This document shows, in pieces, positions 35,486 to 48,420 of a stretch of 64,000 bases of DNA. The position numbers and the translations under genes are program-made. The notes below the pieces were generated by a model. The model worked only from the letters and a program-made list of their open reading frames with translations, had not been told where the DNA came from and ran no database searches. Source of the DNA: Mangifera indica (Eukaryota; Streptophyta; Magnoliopsida; Sapindales; Anacardiaceae). The stretch is taken from NCBI RefSeq assembly GCF_011075055.1, contig NC_058140.1, forward strand, positions 7,808,988-7,872,987. Direction: 5' to 3'. Numbering within the stretch: position 1 is the stretch's first letter; the number at the start of each line of letters is the position of its first letter.

Positions 35486-36425
35486 GGCTAAAGCACTATT
35501 TTCCACCTAAGTTTTAATGTAAAGACAAATTTATATTTGTAAGATTTCAAAAATTCAAATACTCATCTATAGATCAATTGTTATTAAAATTTTCTATAAT
35601 ACTTAAAAGTAAAATCATTATTTTATTGATAATATTAAAAAAATATATAATTTTATCTCATTTTCTCCTATGTTTTAAAAACTTGCATATTACCCCTAAT
35701 CTCAACTTTGAAAACTAATTTTTTTCCCCCAAATCCCTAAGGTTTACTGCAAACTTTGCCAATGGCAATGATGGCGGCCAATTGGTTTCGATGTTGATCA
35801 ACCTTCTATGCGTCTCCCTCTACTATCGTCGACAACACCAGATGAAGACAAACAAAGCCTTGACAATGATGAAGCCTGAAGATGAAGAGGCTTCATTGAA
35901 TCAACTCCAAACAACGATAATTTGTCATATTTATGGCCAAAGAATGGGTTTTCATAGATGATTTTCGTCAAATCGGCTTCGAATCAATAAAAAAGTGACA
36001 AATTCTTGTCTTTAAAGTTGATTTGACGAAGCTTCTTTGTCTTCAGGCTTCATTGTTGCTAGGGCTTCGTATGGCATTATCGACGACAACAAAGGGAGAC
36101 GCACAAAAGGTTGATTGATGATGAAACTGGTTGATTGTGACTGTCACCGTCATTGGAGTTTGCAACAAACCTTAAAGATTTTGGGGAAGAAAAGTTAGCA
36201 TTCAAAGTTGAGGCTAAAGGGTCAAATATGAGTTTTTAAAACTTAGAAGGAAAATGAATTAAAATTATATATTTTTAATATTATTGATAATATAACGATT
36301 TTATCCTTAATTCTAACAGAAAATTTTAACAACAGTTGATATATAAATGAGTCTTTAAATTTTTGAAACCTCATAATATATATTATCTTTGCATTAAAAT
36401 TTGAGGGGGCAATAGTGCTTTGGCC
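35486..36425. mobile_element. Fold-back element, copy e, adjacent to the LEA_2 gene
   Basis: It begins GGCTAAAGCACTATTTTCCACC and ends ...GGGGGCAATAGTGCTTTGGCC. The flanks share TTTATTTT (35478-35485 and 36426-36433). The arms pair from AAATTTTAATA-type sequence inward; the core (35780-36110) contains GATGAAGACAAAC, CCTGAAGATGAAGAGG and TTTGTCTTCAGGCTTCATTG, the usual GAAGA/TCTTC hairpin words. It ends 142 bp before the LEA_2 start codon. Confidence 0.82.
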
Positions 36426-36567
36426 TTTATTTTTTCATTTTTTTAAGGTCCACTCCACTCTGTCAAGCAAACTCTCTTTCTTCCTCTAGCAGCACTCTTT
36501 TCTTTCTTTCTTTCTGTCTATCTCTGCTTAGAAATTTCTGGCTTCAACTTCAGCTCCCATTCCCAAA

Positions 36568-38063
36568 ATGCAACAAAATGCCCACCATTCTTACTACTCT
36601 ACCACGTCTTCTTCCTCCGCCTCCTTAAAAGGCTGTTGCTGCTGCCTCTTCCTCCTCTTCTCCTTCATCGCTCTCCTCATCCTAGCCGTTGTTTTAATCG
36701 TAATCCTGGCCGTCAAGCCCAAGAAGCCCCAGTTTGATCTCCAGCAAGTTGGCGTTCAGTACATGGGCATCTCTGCACCCAATCCCACCTCTCTGGACCC
36801 CACCACAACCACCAACTCTATCTCCACTCAAACGGCTTCTCTTTCCCTCACAATTCACATGCTTTTCACAGCCGTCAACCCTAACAAAGTGGGCATCAAG
36901 TACGGTGAGTCCAAGTTCACGGTAATGTACCGAGGGATTCCCTTGGGTAAAGCTTCGGTACCAGGGTTCTACCAGGAGGCTCACAGTGTGAGAAACGTGG
37001 AGGCCACCATCGCCGTTGATCGAGCCAATTTGTTACAGGCAGATGCCGCTAGTTTAATCAGAGACGCTTCATTGAATGACCGAGTTGAGTTGAGGGTTTT
37101 GGGTGATGTTGGCGCTAAGATCCGTGTCTTGAGCTTCGATTCGCCCGGCGTTCATGTAAGAATTTTACTTCAACTTTAAGTTCTTAATTTGGAGTGTCGA
37201 AATATGAATATGTAGCTTTATTTTTTTAACATAGTTTTGGTTTATTTGTTTTGGGCTTAGAGAAAAAGACTGTATCAGAGGAACCCACTGAGTACTGTTC
37301 CCATTCTCATTGTGCTTTTTGGTAAACTTAGAAGAAGGCCATTTTTTTCATTCTTTGGATGCTTCTGCCTTTTTCTTATTTTCTTTTCTCATTTTGCTCC
37401 TCTTCATTTCGCTGACTCATTTCTATGCCCACCTCTTCAAGCCTTATTATTAACTCAGTCACTTGCTCTGAAAGGTATTAATTTATCAGAATTTTTTATT
37501 ATTTTGGAAAGGGGTTTTAATATTGACTGAGAGAGTTTTTAATTTGTTAGTAATGAACCCTTTTTAACAATATGCATTTAACACAACTCAATCCATTTAC
37601 TTTGGAACTTATCATTCAAATTCAGAGCCTGAATATATTATATTGACTTTTTGGTATTCATTATTGAAAAATATTTGGAATTAAAGTGTAAGTGTCAATT
37701 GTCCGTACTACACATTTGTAAAATTTATCCTGATTGCTAAAGGGGGATGAGCGGTTTCCTCACCAGAAAGAAGTGGCTTTGTGTAGTTTTCTTTGGGTTT
37801 TTTCTTTTATGTAAAATTCGGTGGCGGTTGTGTTGGGGTTTTGGTAATGCTCATTAATGCCTACTTTTTAGCTGCCTACTTTTTAGTCTTAAAAGCATAT
37901 TAATGCTTTATTTTCGCGCACTTTCTATACACGCCACCACCAATAGCCACAATGTTAAGTTGAGGAAGACATTTCCATTAATTCCTTGACTAATTATTTT
38001 ATTTTCGTTCATTGTATTATCAAATATCCCACAGTTTATTTGTTATTCAGTTGTTGTATATAG

Positions 38064-38132
<69 letters not shown>

Positions 38133-39098
38133 GCAAAGATACATTCTTGTACAATCTTATCTAAAGACTCATTTAAAGATGTCAATAGATTTCCATACTC
38201 AAACCACCCATAAAAGCCATTTTTAAGAATTGTTATATGTGTTCTATTTTCTGGGTTTTTTTTTCTTTTTATTTTTATGTACAATCTTGTTGAATTTTGC
38301 TTGATTTACCCAGAATTATTTTGATATTCATAAATGATTGTGTTGCATTAGATTGTTGTGGATTATGATAATATTTTAGGATTAGATTTAGTCATTTTAG
38401 GATTAAAAAAGTGTTGGTTGACTAGTGGGTCCTCGTGATCCAAAGGAATCAATGTAATTTCTTGATCCGTAAGTGCTTATGATTAGAGATGGATTTGATT
38501 AGAGTCAAGCTTGAGTTTGGTTTAGGTTAAAAAAGTCAAGCTTCTCTTAAATTAGTTCGAATTTGATTCAATTAAAGAGAAGTTGAGTTTAAATTTAGAT
38601 TGATATTATAACCAAATCAAAATCGATCAAAATGGTATTGTTTTCGTGCGTATTGGTCAAAATGACATTATTTTAGTCAATTCAAATAGAGTTTTTTTTC
38701 ATGTTCGCGAGTTTGATGTATCAAATACTAATTCAATAATATAAAACCCTTCAAATTGAGTTCAAATTCATTTTAGACTTGTTTAAATTAAATTCGAATG
38801 AATTAAGCTGAATCCACCTCTATTTGTGATAGGCATCTATTGTTGAAATTCTAGTCATTTTCATTAGGTTAATTGTTGACTCCATGAATTTAAATAAGTT
38901 TCATTTACACATCTTTTTCATTTGTTGTTTTAGTCATTTTCACTTAGTGAGATTGCAATTATATAATTTGGAATATTGCAATTAACAAATGGGCTTTGCA
39001 TGAATTAATAGGTATCTGTGGATTGCGCAGTTGTTATAAGTCCAAGGAAGCAGTCTCTCACCTACAAGCAGTGTGGATTTGATGGGTTGAGTGTGTAG
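36568..39098 (+). CDS. LEA_2 / NHL (NDR1/HIN1-like) membrane protein
   Basis: Two exons, 36568-37155 and 39012-39098, joined in phase 0 across an intron of 1,856 bp (GTAAGA...AATAG); 224 aa. A short serine-rich cytosolic head (MQQNAHHSYYSTTSSSSASL) is followed by four cysteines and one strongly hydrophobic segment (about residues 24-49), then KPKKPQFDLQQVGVQYMGI. The LEA_2 domain (about 95-195) carries the NPN motif (FTAVNPNKVGIKYG) and a Y-G-I-P-L-G-strand pattern. Exon 2 supplies the conserved end VSVDCAVVISPRKQSLTYKQ then CGFDGLSV. Plant relatives are single-pass plasma-membrane or plasmodesmal proteins linked to stress and defence; the exact role of this one is not known. The start is the first ATG in a CT-rich leader (36471-36535). 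The intron carries a (TA)n run and a hAT-type MITE; the upstream region is a fold-back transposon. Confidence 0.92.
38066..38129. repeat. (TA)n microsatellite in the LEA_2 intron
   Basis: About 32 uninterrupted TA units; likely length-polymorphic. Confidence 0.95.
38484..38822. mobile_element. Old hAT-type MITE in the LEA_2 intron
   Basis: Ends TAGAGATGGATTTG and the complement of the right end, TAGAGGTGGATTC, match the layout of the 2395-2725 element. The centre contains two decayed versions of its AAAACGACGCCGTTTT palindrome (AAAATGGTATTGTTTT and AAAATGACATTATTTT, near 38630-38675), each CpG turned to TG or CA. The flanks CTTATGAT and TTTGTGAT (before and after) differ by two transitions, consistent with an aged 8-bp duplication. 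Confidence 0.65.
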
Positions 39099-39746
39099 TC
39101 ACTCTGAACCAAAATATTTTATTATTAAAAAAATATTATTATACAAATGAAGAATGAAAAAAAAAAAGGGAAATTGTTTTCATCAATGTCCAAGCGTGAG
39201 ATTGAGAAGGGAAAAAAAAATGCCAAAGAGGTCTGCACATGGAGTAATAGAAAAGCAAAGCTTCTCTCTCAAGAAAGATGATGATGATGATGATTCAGAA
39301 GAAAATTCTTCATTGCTATTGTTATCAATTAATTTTCCAAGTAAATTTTCTTTTCCTTTTTCATATTGGTTTCTTCTCATGGAAGGAAAATCTGCTAACA
39401 ACGTGTAAAGTCCCATGTGAACTCAATCTCATTTTATCTCACTATTTCCCTACCCTCTCTCCAATTTTATTTTGTTTTATTGTTTTCTTCTTATATAAGA
39501 GTTACATTTAGACACGGGTGTGGCTGCGCTACAGCTGTGTCGTGCTAAGATCAACAATATAGTAAGGCTCCAAAAAAGGTTAATGTCTCCCGGATTATGT
39601 ATTCGTGGGTCTTTAACAAACTGACCTATCATAATCATATCATTTATTTATTTTAATTTTTTATATTTTGTATGGGTTATGCCACAATCCACAGGTTGGA
39701 CCTTAAAGGCCCATTAGCTCCAAAAGGAGCAAAACCTCCAACTATG
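39099..39746 (+). other. LEA_2 3' flank and intergenic DNA
   Basis: It probably includes the 3' UTR. Open stretches at 39154-39511 in three frames overlap each other, are driven by AT-rich and GATGAT runs, and have no recognised product. No other feature was seen. Confidence 0.4.
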
Positions 39747-40148
39747 TATAACCAAGAAAAGGCAAGAATTAATTTATGAAGGAATTAATTTGCGAAGACA
39801 ACTGTATTTGGAGAATAAACTATTGATTTTTTTATTAAAGAATATATAAAAACACATCAACTTTTTCCAATTTATAGACTCTCCTAAGCATACTTCCACT
39901 ACTATATAAACATACTCCCACTTTTGCATAAAAAAGTCTCATTACTATATAAAATTATTTTTAAATAGACTTTCACTACTTGCATAAAATTATATCAGAA
40001 CAAACACCCATTACTTGTATAATAGAGTAAAATGTTCTTTTATTTGGACCTCACTTTTGACTTGGTCATGAACCAAAACAATAAAAACATAAAAATGATT
40101 TATTAATAGAAAATAATAACAGCACGTAAGTTGCACTAATTTATAATA
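39747..40148 (-). repeat. 3' LTR of the Copia element at 39747-43799
   Basis: It aligns throughout with 43417-43799 (shared words: AACTATTGATTTTTTTATTA, TTCCAATTTATAGA, CAAACACCCATTACTT, TTGACTTGGTCATGA, GTTGCACTAATTTATAAT). A purine-rich CACTAAAGCGGAG on the minus strand precedes it at about 40149-40162. Confidence 0.82.
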
Positions 40149-40149
40149 C

Positions 40150-43100
40150 TCCGCTTTAGTGCAAACTTATGATCAATAACTTCAAGACTAGCTCTAAATT
40201 TTTCAAATTTGGCCTTTGCTAAAACTTTTGTAATTTTATCTGTCATTTGATCACTAATAAAAACCGCTTTTAACTTAATTTCTTAGTTTAACACTTTTTC
40301 TTGAATAAAGTAGTGATGAACTTCAATATGTTTTATTTGCCCATGAAAAATTGGATTCAAAGCAAGTTTGATTGCACTCTAATTGTCACAACAAATATGC
40401 ACCACATAATCAACTTTACAAAAAATATCATTCATCAAACACTTTTACCAAATGCATTATTGGATAGCCATTGTAGCTATCGTGTATTCGACTTCAATGT
40501 TAGACAGAACAATAGTAGATTGTTTCTTGCTACACCATGAAACAACAACTAAATCAATACTAAAATAATACCTAAAGTTGAACAACAATCAATTGCATCA
40601 CTTGCCCAACCTGCATCAGTAAATTCTCTTAACAAGAAATTATTCATATGTAAGAGAATCTTTTACATAACATAAGATTCTTTTTGCAAAATCAAAATGA
40701 GGAGTTCTTAGACTTTGCATAAATTGAGAAATAACATTGAGTGTGTGATATCCAGTCTTGTGATAGTTAAATAAATTAAACTACCAACATGTTGATGAAA
40801 CGTTCTTGCATCCTTTAATAAATCACCTTCCCTTTTTTTCAACTTGAGATAAGGCTTTAAAAGAGTACTCATTTCCTTTGACTCCCCCATGCCAAAATGC
40901 TCTGAAAGGCTTTAAGCATGTCTTCTTTGAGACAAAATATTCATGATCTAATTTCTCCACTTCCAGGTCTAGAAAACATGAAATCTTACCCGAAATTTTC
41001 ATTTCAAACCAAATGGACAAATCAGACTGTAACTAAGAAATATCAACTTCATTATCCCTTGTTGATTTTCTAATTTTCTGTCCACTATCTTCTGAACTTG
41101 AAACCTTCAATCTTGGGGCTAAAGATTCATCAATTCTTGTAAAATCATTATTACAAGATGCCTTTCAATTAGTTTGAGAGAATAGCTCCAAATTGCACTG
41201 ATTATCATCATAAGTTGCGTTTTAAAAATCAAATTTTGGATAGAAAACCAAGATGACACCTTATCAAATACAACATATCTAGATATGATGAATTTCTTTG
41301 TTTTTAGATCTTACATCTCCATCTTTCCTATATGAGTCATAACCAACAAAGACACATTTCTTTGCTTTCGGATCAAGTTTGGTTTGATTAGCTTTAGAGA
41401 TATGAACATAACAAATAGAACCAAAGACCTGAAAATAATTTATATTTGGTTTTACATTGTACACAATCTCAAATGGAGCCTTTTCTTTACCTAGCCAATG
41501 AGGTAGCCTATTTATCACGTGACATGCATATTAAACTACTCTACCCAAAGTTCTCGAGGAAGGTTCTTCTCATGAAGCCATGAAAGACTTAATGATGTGA
41601 GATGTGTCAATTTCTTTAATTTCTGCAACCCCATTTTGTTGAGGGGTGTTAAGACATGTCATTTGTCATTGAATACTACTATTATCACAGTACTGAAAGA
41701 AATTGTTTAACATGAATTCACTACCATTGTCACTCATTAAGCATTTAATTTTCTATTCAAACTCCTTTACAACAATGTTAAATTCAATGAGCTTGGATAA
41801 TGCTTCACTCTTTTCTTTTAAGAAGTAAACCTAAGTGTACTTGGAATGGTCATCCACCAACACACAACAAAGTGATATTGTAACTTGGTGCTTTTGTAGG
41901 TCCTATCATATTTGTATGAACCAATACGAATAATGTTGTTCTGCGATTTGATGAGCTCTTAAAAGGAAGATGATGTGATTTGCCTATTGGCAACCTAACA
42001 AATCACATTTTCATCTAACAACCTTTTTGATGAAATTTGTTGTAGCATTTGATAGCTTACATGACCAAGCCGAGCATGTCAAATTGTTCTATTATCTGTT
42101 TGGCTTGTCTTCTTCATATATGTCCCTTATTTAAATGACAAATATGCAACTATAACATTTCTCACATTATGAAGTACCTTCAGATCATTTGGACAAAAAA
42201 AACATATTTTCCAAAATTAGTAATTTGAGATACTGAAACTAAATTTTTCTTCAAACCTGAGACAGACATCATCCAACACCAAATTTCACACCTTTCACTA
42301 CTAGATAAGTTGAATTGTCAATTGTAACAACAACTTATTCTCCATTATATTGATACAACTATGAAAATAATGAATTATTATCTATCACATTATGTGAACA
42401 ACCAGAATCAATGATCCATTCCTCTTAGTAATTTACATAGTTGACTGAAGCTTTATTTGATACTAATTTGGAAGCAATATTGTCTCTTCTTACCATCACT
42501 TCAGTAGTAAAACATTGCTCCCAATTAAATGGATTATCTTGTTCACCTTCACAAGCAATATTGGTTTTGAAAAGCTTAACACGACATTTTTTCTTAATAT
42601 ACCCAAGTTTTTCACATCTTTAACACTTGAAAGATTTGTTACCTTGTGGTTTGCCCCTTTAGCCTTTTTCCCATTTATGCTCTTGTCTAAATTTCCATTA
42701 GACTTTTCTTTTGAGAAGAGAACATCATTAGGTTCAAAATTAAAATTTTTAGCCATTTGCTTAGCCAAAGCCTTTTGATTAGAGAGTAAATTATCTAATT
42801 TTTCAACTGATGGTTGGTTGGTTTACCTATCCTTGAATAGAAGTTACAAATGGCTTGTATTCCTTCTTCAATCATGAATGAGAAATCGTCGTAGACGAGC
42901 TTCACTAATATTTTCATTGATATCTAATTTTGAAATTTTAACACAAATGTTTTTGACTTGTAAGAAATATTATGAAATTGACATACCTCATTGTGTCATC
43001 ATAGCCAATTCATTTTCTAAGAACTATAATCTTAATGTGTTTTTCTTAGATAATTGGTGAACTGACATCACGAACATGATCAATGAACTCCTTGTTAATT

Positions 43101-43403
43101 GATGCTCTCAAAGCAAACAAAGTCTTTCTACATTTGATCTTTCACTTCCTTCATGGTTCAACATTGTCAATAGTGTCAACTAGAATCTTTGAATCGCCCC
43201 AGCAACTAATTCTCATAGGTCTTGACCTTGAAGATAAGCCTTTATACACATTCTCTAATATTTGTAATTTGTACCTACAAGCGTCTCAGCACTATAACTC
43301 ATACTGGAATTGTTTTCTCCATTGATTAACTTCATATTGCAAAAAAAAAAAAATCCTTCCAATCATCCCCAAAAGGGAATGGTGAAAGAAAGAAAATTAA
43401 CCT
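40150..43403 (-). pseudogene. Copia gag-pol with reverse-transcriptase core deleted
   Basis: Minus-strand order: gag with a decayed zinc knuckle (KCEKLGYIKKKCRVKLF near 42620), protease active site IDSGCSHN near 42400, integrase with MSDNGSEFML near 41715 and LNTPQQNGVAE near 41640, then GKEKAPFEIVYNVKPN near 41470 and FVGYDSYR. After DISQLQSDLSIWFEMK-like sequence (about 41020) the frame enters FLDLEVEKLDHEYFVSKK, a position late in reverse transcriptase, so the YVDD region is absent. The RNase H part is missing too, since the 3' LTR follows soon after. Stops are frequent. Confidence 0.8.
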
Positions 43404-43416
43404 AGCTCTGATACCA
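43404..43416 (-). other. Primer-binding site of the Copia element
   Basis: On the minus strand TGGTATCAGAGCT follows the 5' LTR directly, an intact match to the usual initiator tRNA-Met primer site. Confidence 0.85.
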
Positions 43417-43799
43417 TATAACAAAGAAAAGGTAGAAATTGATTTATAGAGATAATTGTATTTGAAGAATAATCTATTGATTTTTTTTTTTAAGAATGAA
43501 TAAAAATACAATAATTGTTTCCAATTTATAGATTCTACATAAATAGACTCCCACTAATGCATAAGAAACTCTCATTACTACATAAACAAGTTTCCAATAA
43601 TGTATAAAATTATCCCTAAATAAACTCCTATTACTTGCATAAAGTTCTATCAAAACAAACACCCATTACTTACACAGTAGAGTAAAATATCCTTTTATTT
43701 ACACCTCACTTTGACTTGGTCATGACTCAAAATAATAGAAACTTAAAAATGACTTATTAATAGAAAATAATAACACATAAGTTGCACTAATTTATAATA
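43417..43799 (-). repeat. 5' LTR of the Copia element at 39747-43799
   Basis: Partner of 39747-40148; 383 bp, with small indels and substitutions relative to it. Confidence 0.82.
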
Positions 43800-44183
43800 C
43801 TATAGGCAATGACCATTTCACATTCTCACTCTTGACTCCCATCCATATTCAGTATACTTCTCTTTATCTCAAACTTCCACATCAATACTTAGGATCTCCA
43901 AGAAAGAAAGTTGGTAAGGGGAAACTCCACAAGTTCTATCCAAGTTACTTCTTCCACTCATAGTGGTGGAAAATGACATGGTATATCTAAATTCTTATCT
44001 ACACTTAATGGTGGAATTGGAGCTAGAAGTAGCCTTTGGTTAACTTAGATTAAAACTTCGGTAAACTCTTACAACTCTTATTTTTAACAAATATTTAAAT
44101 AAAGTATGATATGATATTTATTTATTTTTTAATCATATCAAACGTTGTGATTTTATCTTTTATGGGATAACTAAATTCCCAAA

Positions 44184-44528
44184 TGTTATAAATATGATAA
44201 GAATTATGAGTAATTGATTTTTGTAATTAAAGAAAGACTTATGCAGAAGAAGAATGAAAGGAGAAAATGAATGAAGAAATGAAAGAAAGATGAAATTCTT
44301 TTAGATGGTATTTGTATATCAATTACAATGAAGGGAGGAAAGCCTTTATATAGACAAATTTTCCTCCAAGGCAATAAATGTTGCCTTTAAAGTCCACTGC
44401 CTCTCATCTTCATTCAATACATCTAACTAATTTTTCCACAGTTACCATCCGTCCAAGCTCTTTTTCCACAACTAGCCACCATATCATTTGTTGATTTTAC
44501 ATGGTGGGAAGACATTATGTATATAATA
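44184..44528 (-). repeat. 3' LTR of the Copia element at 44184-51011
   Basis: It aligns with 50716-51011 (shared words: CTTATGCAGAAGAAGAATGA, CAATAAATGTTGCCT, TTGATTTTACATGGTGG). It is 49 bp longer than its partner. Confidence 0.85.
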
Positions 44529-44529
44529 C

Positions 44530-47500
44530 TCTCCTTTAGATTTTCACCATTTACAGATAATAACATTAATCTTGCTAAGAAAAAACAACCCAGTGGGATA
44601 AAAACTAAAATGAAGAAACATAATTATTTAATTTCTTGAAAAGTAGAGTTGGGCGTGTTTAAACTGTCTCATTAAAAGCCTCACTAGGAAAACCTAGTGG
44701 GACAAAACCTAGTGAAGAGAAAAAAAGTACAATGCACATTTTGTTCAGTATGTGACAAACTTCAAAAATTTGCTCCTCCTGATAAATGGTTCATTTGATG
44801 AATGTTCCCCTTCTTTGTAATATAATTAATTTGGTTGTTTGTTGAACTGTCGCATACCAATATTATACATTAACTTTTTAAATGTTGATATCGGTAATGT
44901 CTTGGTGAACAAATCTATACGGTTGTTACTAGATTGTATTTGTTTGACATCAATCTTTTGGCTCTACTGGAGCTCATGAATATAAATGAACTTGGGTGAT
45001 ATATATTTGGTTCTATCTCATTTGATATAACTATCTCTAATTTGAGCAATACATGTTGCATTGTCTTCATATAATATGAAAAGAGTATACGTTGTAGAAG
45101 AAAAACTGCATGTATTTCAGATATAACAGATGACAAACCATAACCATATGCATTCACAACTGACTTCATAGAGAGCTAGAATCTCTGAATGATTTAAAGA
45201 TGTTGCAACCAAAGTTTGTTTGGTAGAACATCAGGATATCGATGTGTCATTATAAGTAAAAAAATTTCTCGTCTACGAGTGGGCCCTATGAGGGTCTGAA
45301 AGATAACCAACATTTATATATCCAACCAAACTGAGATTTTCAGGGGATTTGATAGAATAGAATAATCTCAAAAATCTAATTCTATATAGGTAATAGAGTA
45401 TATGTTTGATTCCATTCCAATGGCGATGAGTTGGTACAGAGTTAAATCCGACCAATAAATTTACTGTAAATAATATATCCAGTCTAGTGCATTGGGCCAA
45501 ATATAATAGGGCTTTATTGGCATTAAGATACAGTACTTTAGGACTGAGTATCTTTTCATTTTCTCTTTTAAGATGAAATGAATCTTTTTTGAATCAATGG
45601 ACCAAACAACCATTGAGGTGCTGAAATGATTAGTCTTATCCATATTAAAGTGTTTTAATTATTTTTCAATATATGTTGATTGATAAAAAAGTATTTCATT
45701 TAAATTGTGTTTAATCTGCATGTCAAGACAATATTTTGTTTTCCCTAAATCTTTTATCTCAAATTATTTTTTTAGATATTCAATAGTTTTTTAGAGTTTT
45801 TCAGGAATTCTAATTAAATTCATGTCATCAACATAAACTACTATAATGACAAATTTCAATTCTGATTTTTTGATAAAGACATATAGGCATGTAAAGTCAT
45901 TCACATAGCCTTCTTTTTTCAAATATTCATTGAGACGATTATACCACATTCGTCTGAATTGTTTTAATCTGTACAATGATCTTTGTAATTTAATTGAGTA
46001 CATGTCTCTTGAATTGACCTTTTTTGCTTCAAGCAATTTAAATCATTCATGGAGTTTCATATAAATGCTAATATCCAAATATCCATACAAATAAACAGTA
46101 ACTATGTCCATTAGACGCATATATAGTCTTTTAAAGACTATTAAGCTAATTAAACATCTGAATGTGATTATATCTATAACATGTACATATATTTCATTAA
46201 AGTCTGTACCAGCACTTTGGAAAAAACCTTAGGCTACAAGTCTAGTTTTATATCTAGTAATCTCATTTTTTTCATTTCTTTTTCTCACAAATACCTATTT
46301 ATATCCAACAGTTTATACATCCTTAGGTGTTGAAACTATAGGCCAAATCACTTGATGTTTTGCTAGAAAAACTAATTCTGCTCAAATTACTTTTTCCCAT
46401 TTAGGTCAATCATGTCTTTGTCTGCATTCGTCTACAGTATGTGGTTCAAAATTATCATCACTCATAATTTCAGTAGCTATTGCAAATGAGAATATATCAT
46501 CAATGTTAATTGTTTCACGGTTTCACATCTCTCATGTATAAACATAATTTAAAGATATTTTAGTAATTTTATTTTTCCATTTTTCAAGATTTTATACCAC
46601 TTTAGGGGTTTGTGCCATTTTAAAGGTTTAAGTCTCTTCAAGGACCATAACCTCTTTTAGAGAAATATTAGAGAGTGGATTTTTCATTCATTTTAAGATC
46701 ATCATGATTGATATCTGTTTGATTATTTGTCTTTCTTTTTTTAGGAATAGTGTCTTTCGATTCAACAGGTTTACCATGCTTTTGACTTGCAATAGATTGA
46801 TTAGTTATAGTTCGAATAAACTGTTCAACAGTCATATTAATTTTTTCCAGTGCTTTGGCAATTGGAATATGCAATCTTGTCATTTTTGTCGTATCTACAA
46901 ATACATCAAACATTTGATAATAATTTATAAATACACTATCCTCTACATTTCAGTTTTACTTTGTGATGTACGAGGATCAAAATGAGACATGATACGTACA
47001 TACAAAGTAAATTCATGTCTAACTTCAGGAGATATTTTCTTTTCTCTCAAAAGTGAGAATGTTGTCTCATCAAAGTGACAATTTGTAAATCGTATAGTAA
47101 AATGATCACTTGTTAATGGTTCCAGATATTGGATAATAGATGGTGAATTATATCCAACATAAATTGCTAAATGACATTAAAGTCTCATTTTGTGCATCGA
47201 TGAGACACAATAAAGGCATATATAGCATAACCAAATATCCTCAAATGAAATATATCAGGTTGGTGGCTAAGAATCAATTGTAAGGGAGAATATTGATGAT
47301 ATTAAAAAGGTCGCAAGCGAATTAACACTACAATATGTAATATAGCATATCCCCACATTAAAGTTAGTAATTGAGTTCTTAGTAATAAAATATGTGCAAT
47401 TACCTTGGTGAATGAATATGGACATGCGAGATTGGATGTTTACCGTCAATCCTTATAGACATGCAATAATAATCAAATGTCATGGATATAAATTCACTGG

Positions 47501-48420
47501 CATTATCTGTCGTATTGACTTAGTTGAAAAATATATAAAATGTGTCTTTAATTTGATCATCTGTATTAACAATTTAGCAAATACAACATTTCGAATTGGC
47601 AATAAATAAACATAAGACCATCATATAGATGCATCAATTAAGACCATAAAATAACAAAATGACCCACTTAGTGGATGAATAGATCTATATATATCTCTTT
47701 GAATCCTTTGTAAGAATGATGAAGATTCAACTCCAATTTTGGAGAGAGATGGTCTTATTATTAATTTTCCTTGAGAAAAGGTGGTGCAAAATTTTTCACT
47801 AGACAATAAAATCTTGTGATTCTCTAGTGCATGTCTATGTAAATTTTCAACAATTGTAGGTATCGCTGTATATCTTGGGTGATGTAGGTGATCATGTCAA
47901 AGTATAAAGACTTTTGGATTAGAAAACTTCTAGTTTGATTCTGCGTAGATTTTAATTGTCTTTATGATTGTATAATGCAATCCAGATGATAAAGTGGGTA
48001 ATTTTTCTAGTATAAGTCTTCTTCCAAAGGTATTATTAGTTATATAGATGAATTATATACCATTTTCACTATGGTTTCAATGTGATAACCATTATTTCTT
48101 AAATTTTTAAAACTAAATATATTTTTTCTAGATTTACTTGAATATAATGCATCATTGATGCTTAATTTGGTCATATTTTTCAACAAAATTGTGGTTTTTC
48201 TGGAGCCTTCAATTAGATTTATTGATCTTGATATATTATTTACTTTAGCTTCAATCAATGCTAAAGTTACGAAAAATTTCTTTTCCTTGAGAATTATGTG
48301 CATTGTTGCACTATCCATCAAACATATGTCTTCATCATCAGATTTTGAAGTCAACACTTCAATTTTAGAGTCCATATCTTTTCATTTAAAAATCATGTTA
48401 ATCATAACGTACACAAAATA
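44530..48420 (-). pseudogene. Copia pol, many stops
   Basis: Minus-strand pieces in the correct order: protease region DSATMHIILKEKKFFVTLAL and NDALYSSKSRKNIFSFKNLR (48320-48080); integrase region PLSGSFCYFMVLIDAS (about 47680-47640); a hinge with IPIAKALEKINMTVEQF (about 46850); reverse transcriptase KLQRSLYRLKQFRRMWYNRL then the catalytic YVDDM (about 45840); and RNase H-side MAQCTRLDILFTVNLLVGFN (about 45500) with the expected GYINVGYLSDPHRAHS. Frameshifts and stops occur throughout. Gag is the least clear part and lies between the LTR and about 48420, where the fold-back element sits. Confidence 0.82.

Larger units (their letters stand above)
39747..43799 (-). mobile_element. Copia retrotransposon (minus strand), internally deleted
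   Basis: Two similar LTRs (39747-40148 and 43417-43799) bound gag, protease and integrase relics in minus orientation. The primer-binding site lies at 43404-43416. The flanks CTATG (39742-39746) and CTATA (43800-43804) agree at 4 of 5. The sequence jumps from the end of integrase to the late part of reverse transcriptase, so the catalytic core is missing. Confidence 0.8.

Noticed and set aside
36694..36984. 96-codon minus-strand open frame
   Set aside because: Antisense shadow of LEA_2 exon 1.
38036..38284. 82-codon frame with a Tyr-Ile repeat
   Set aside because: Translation of the (TA)n microsatellite.
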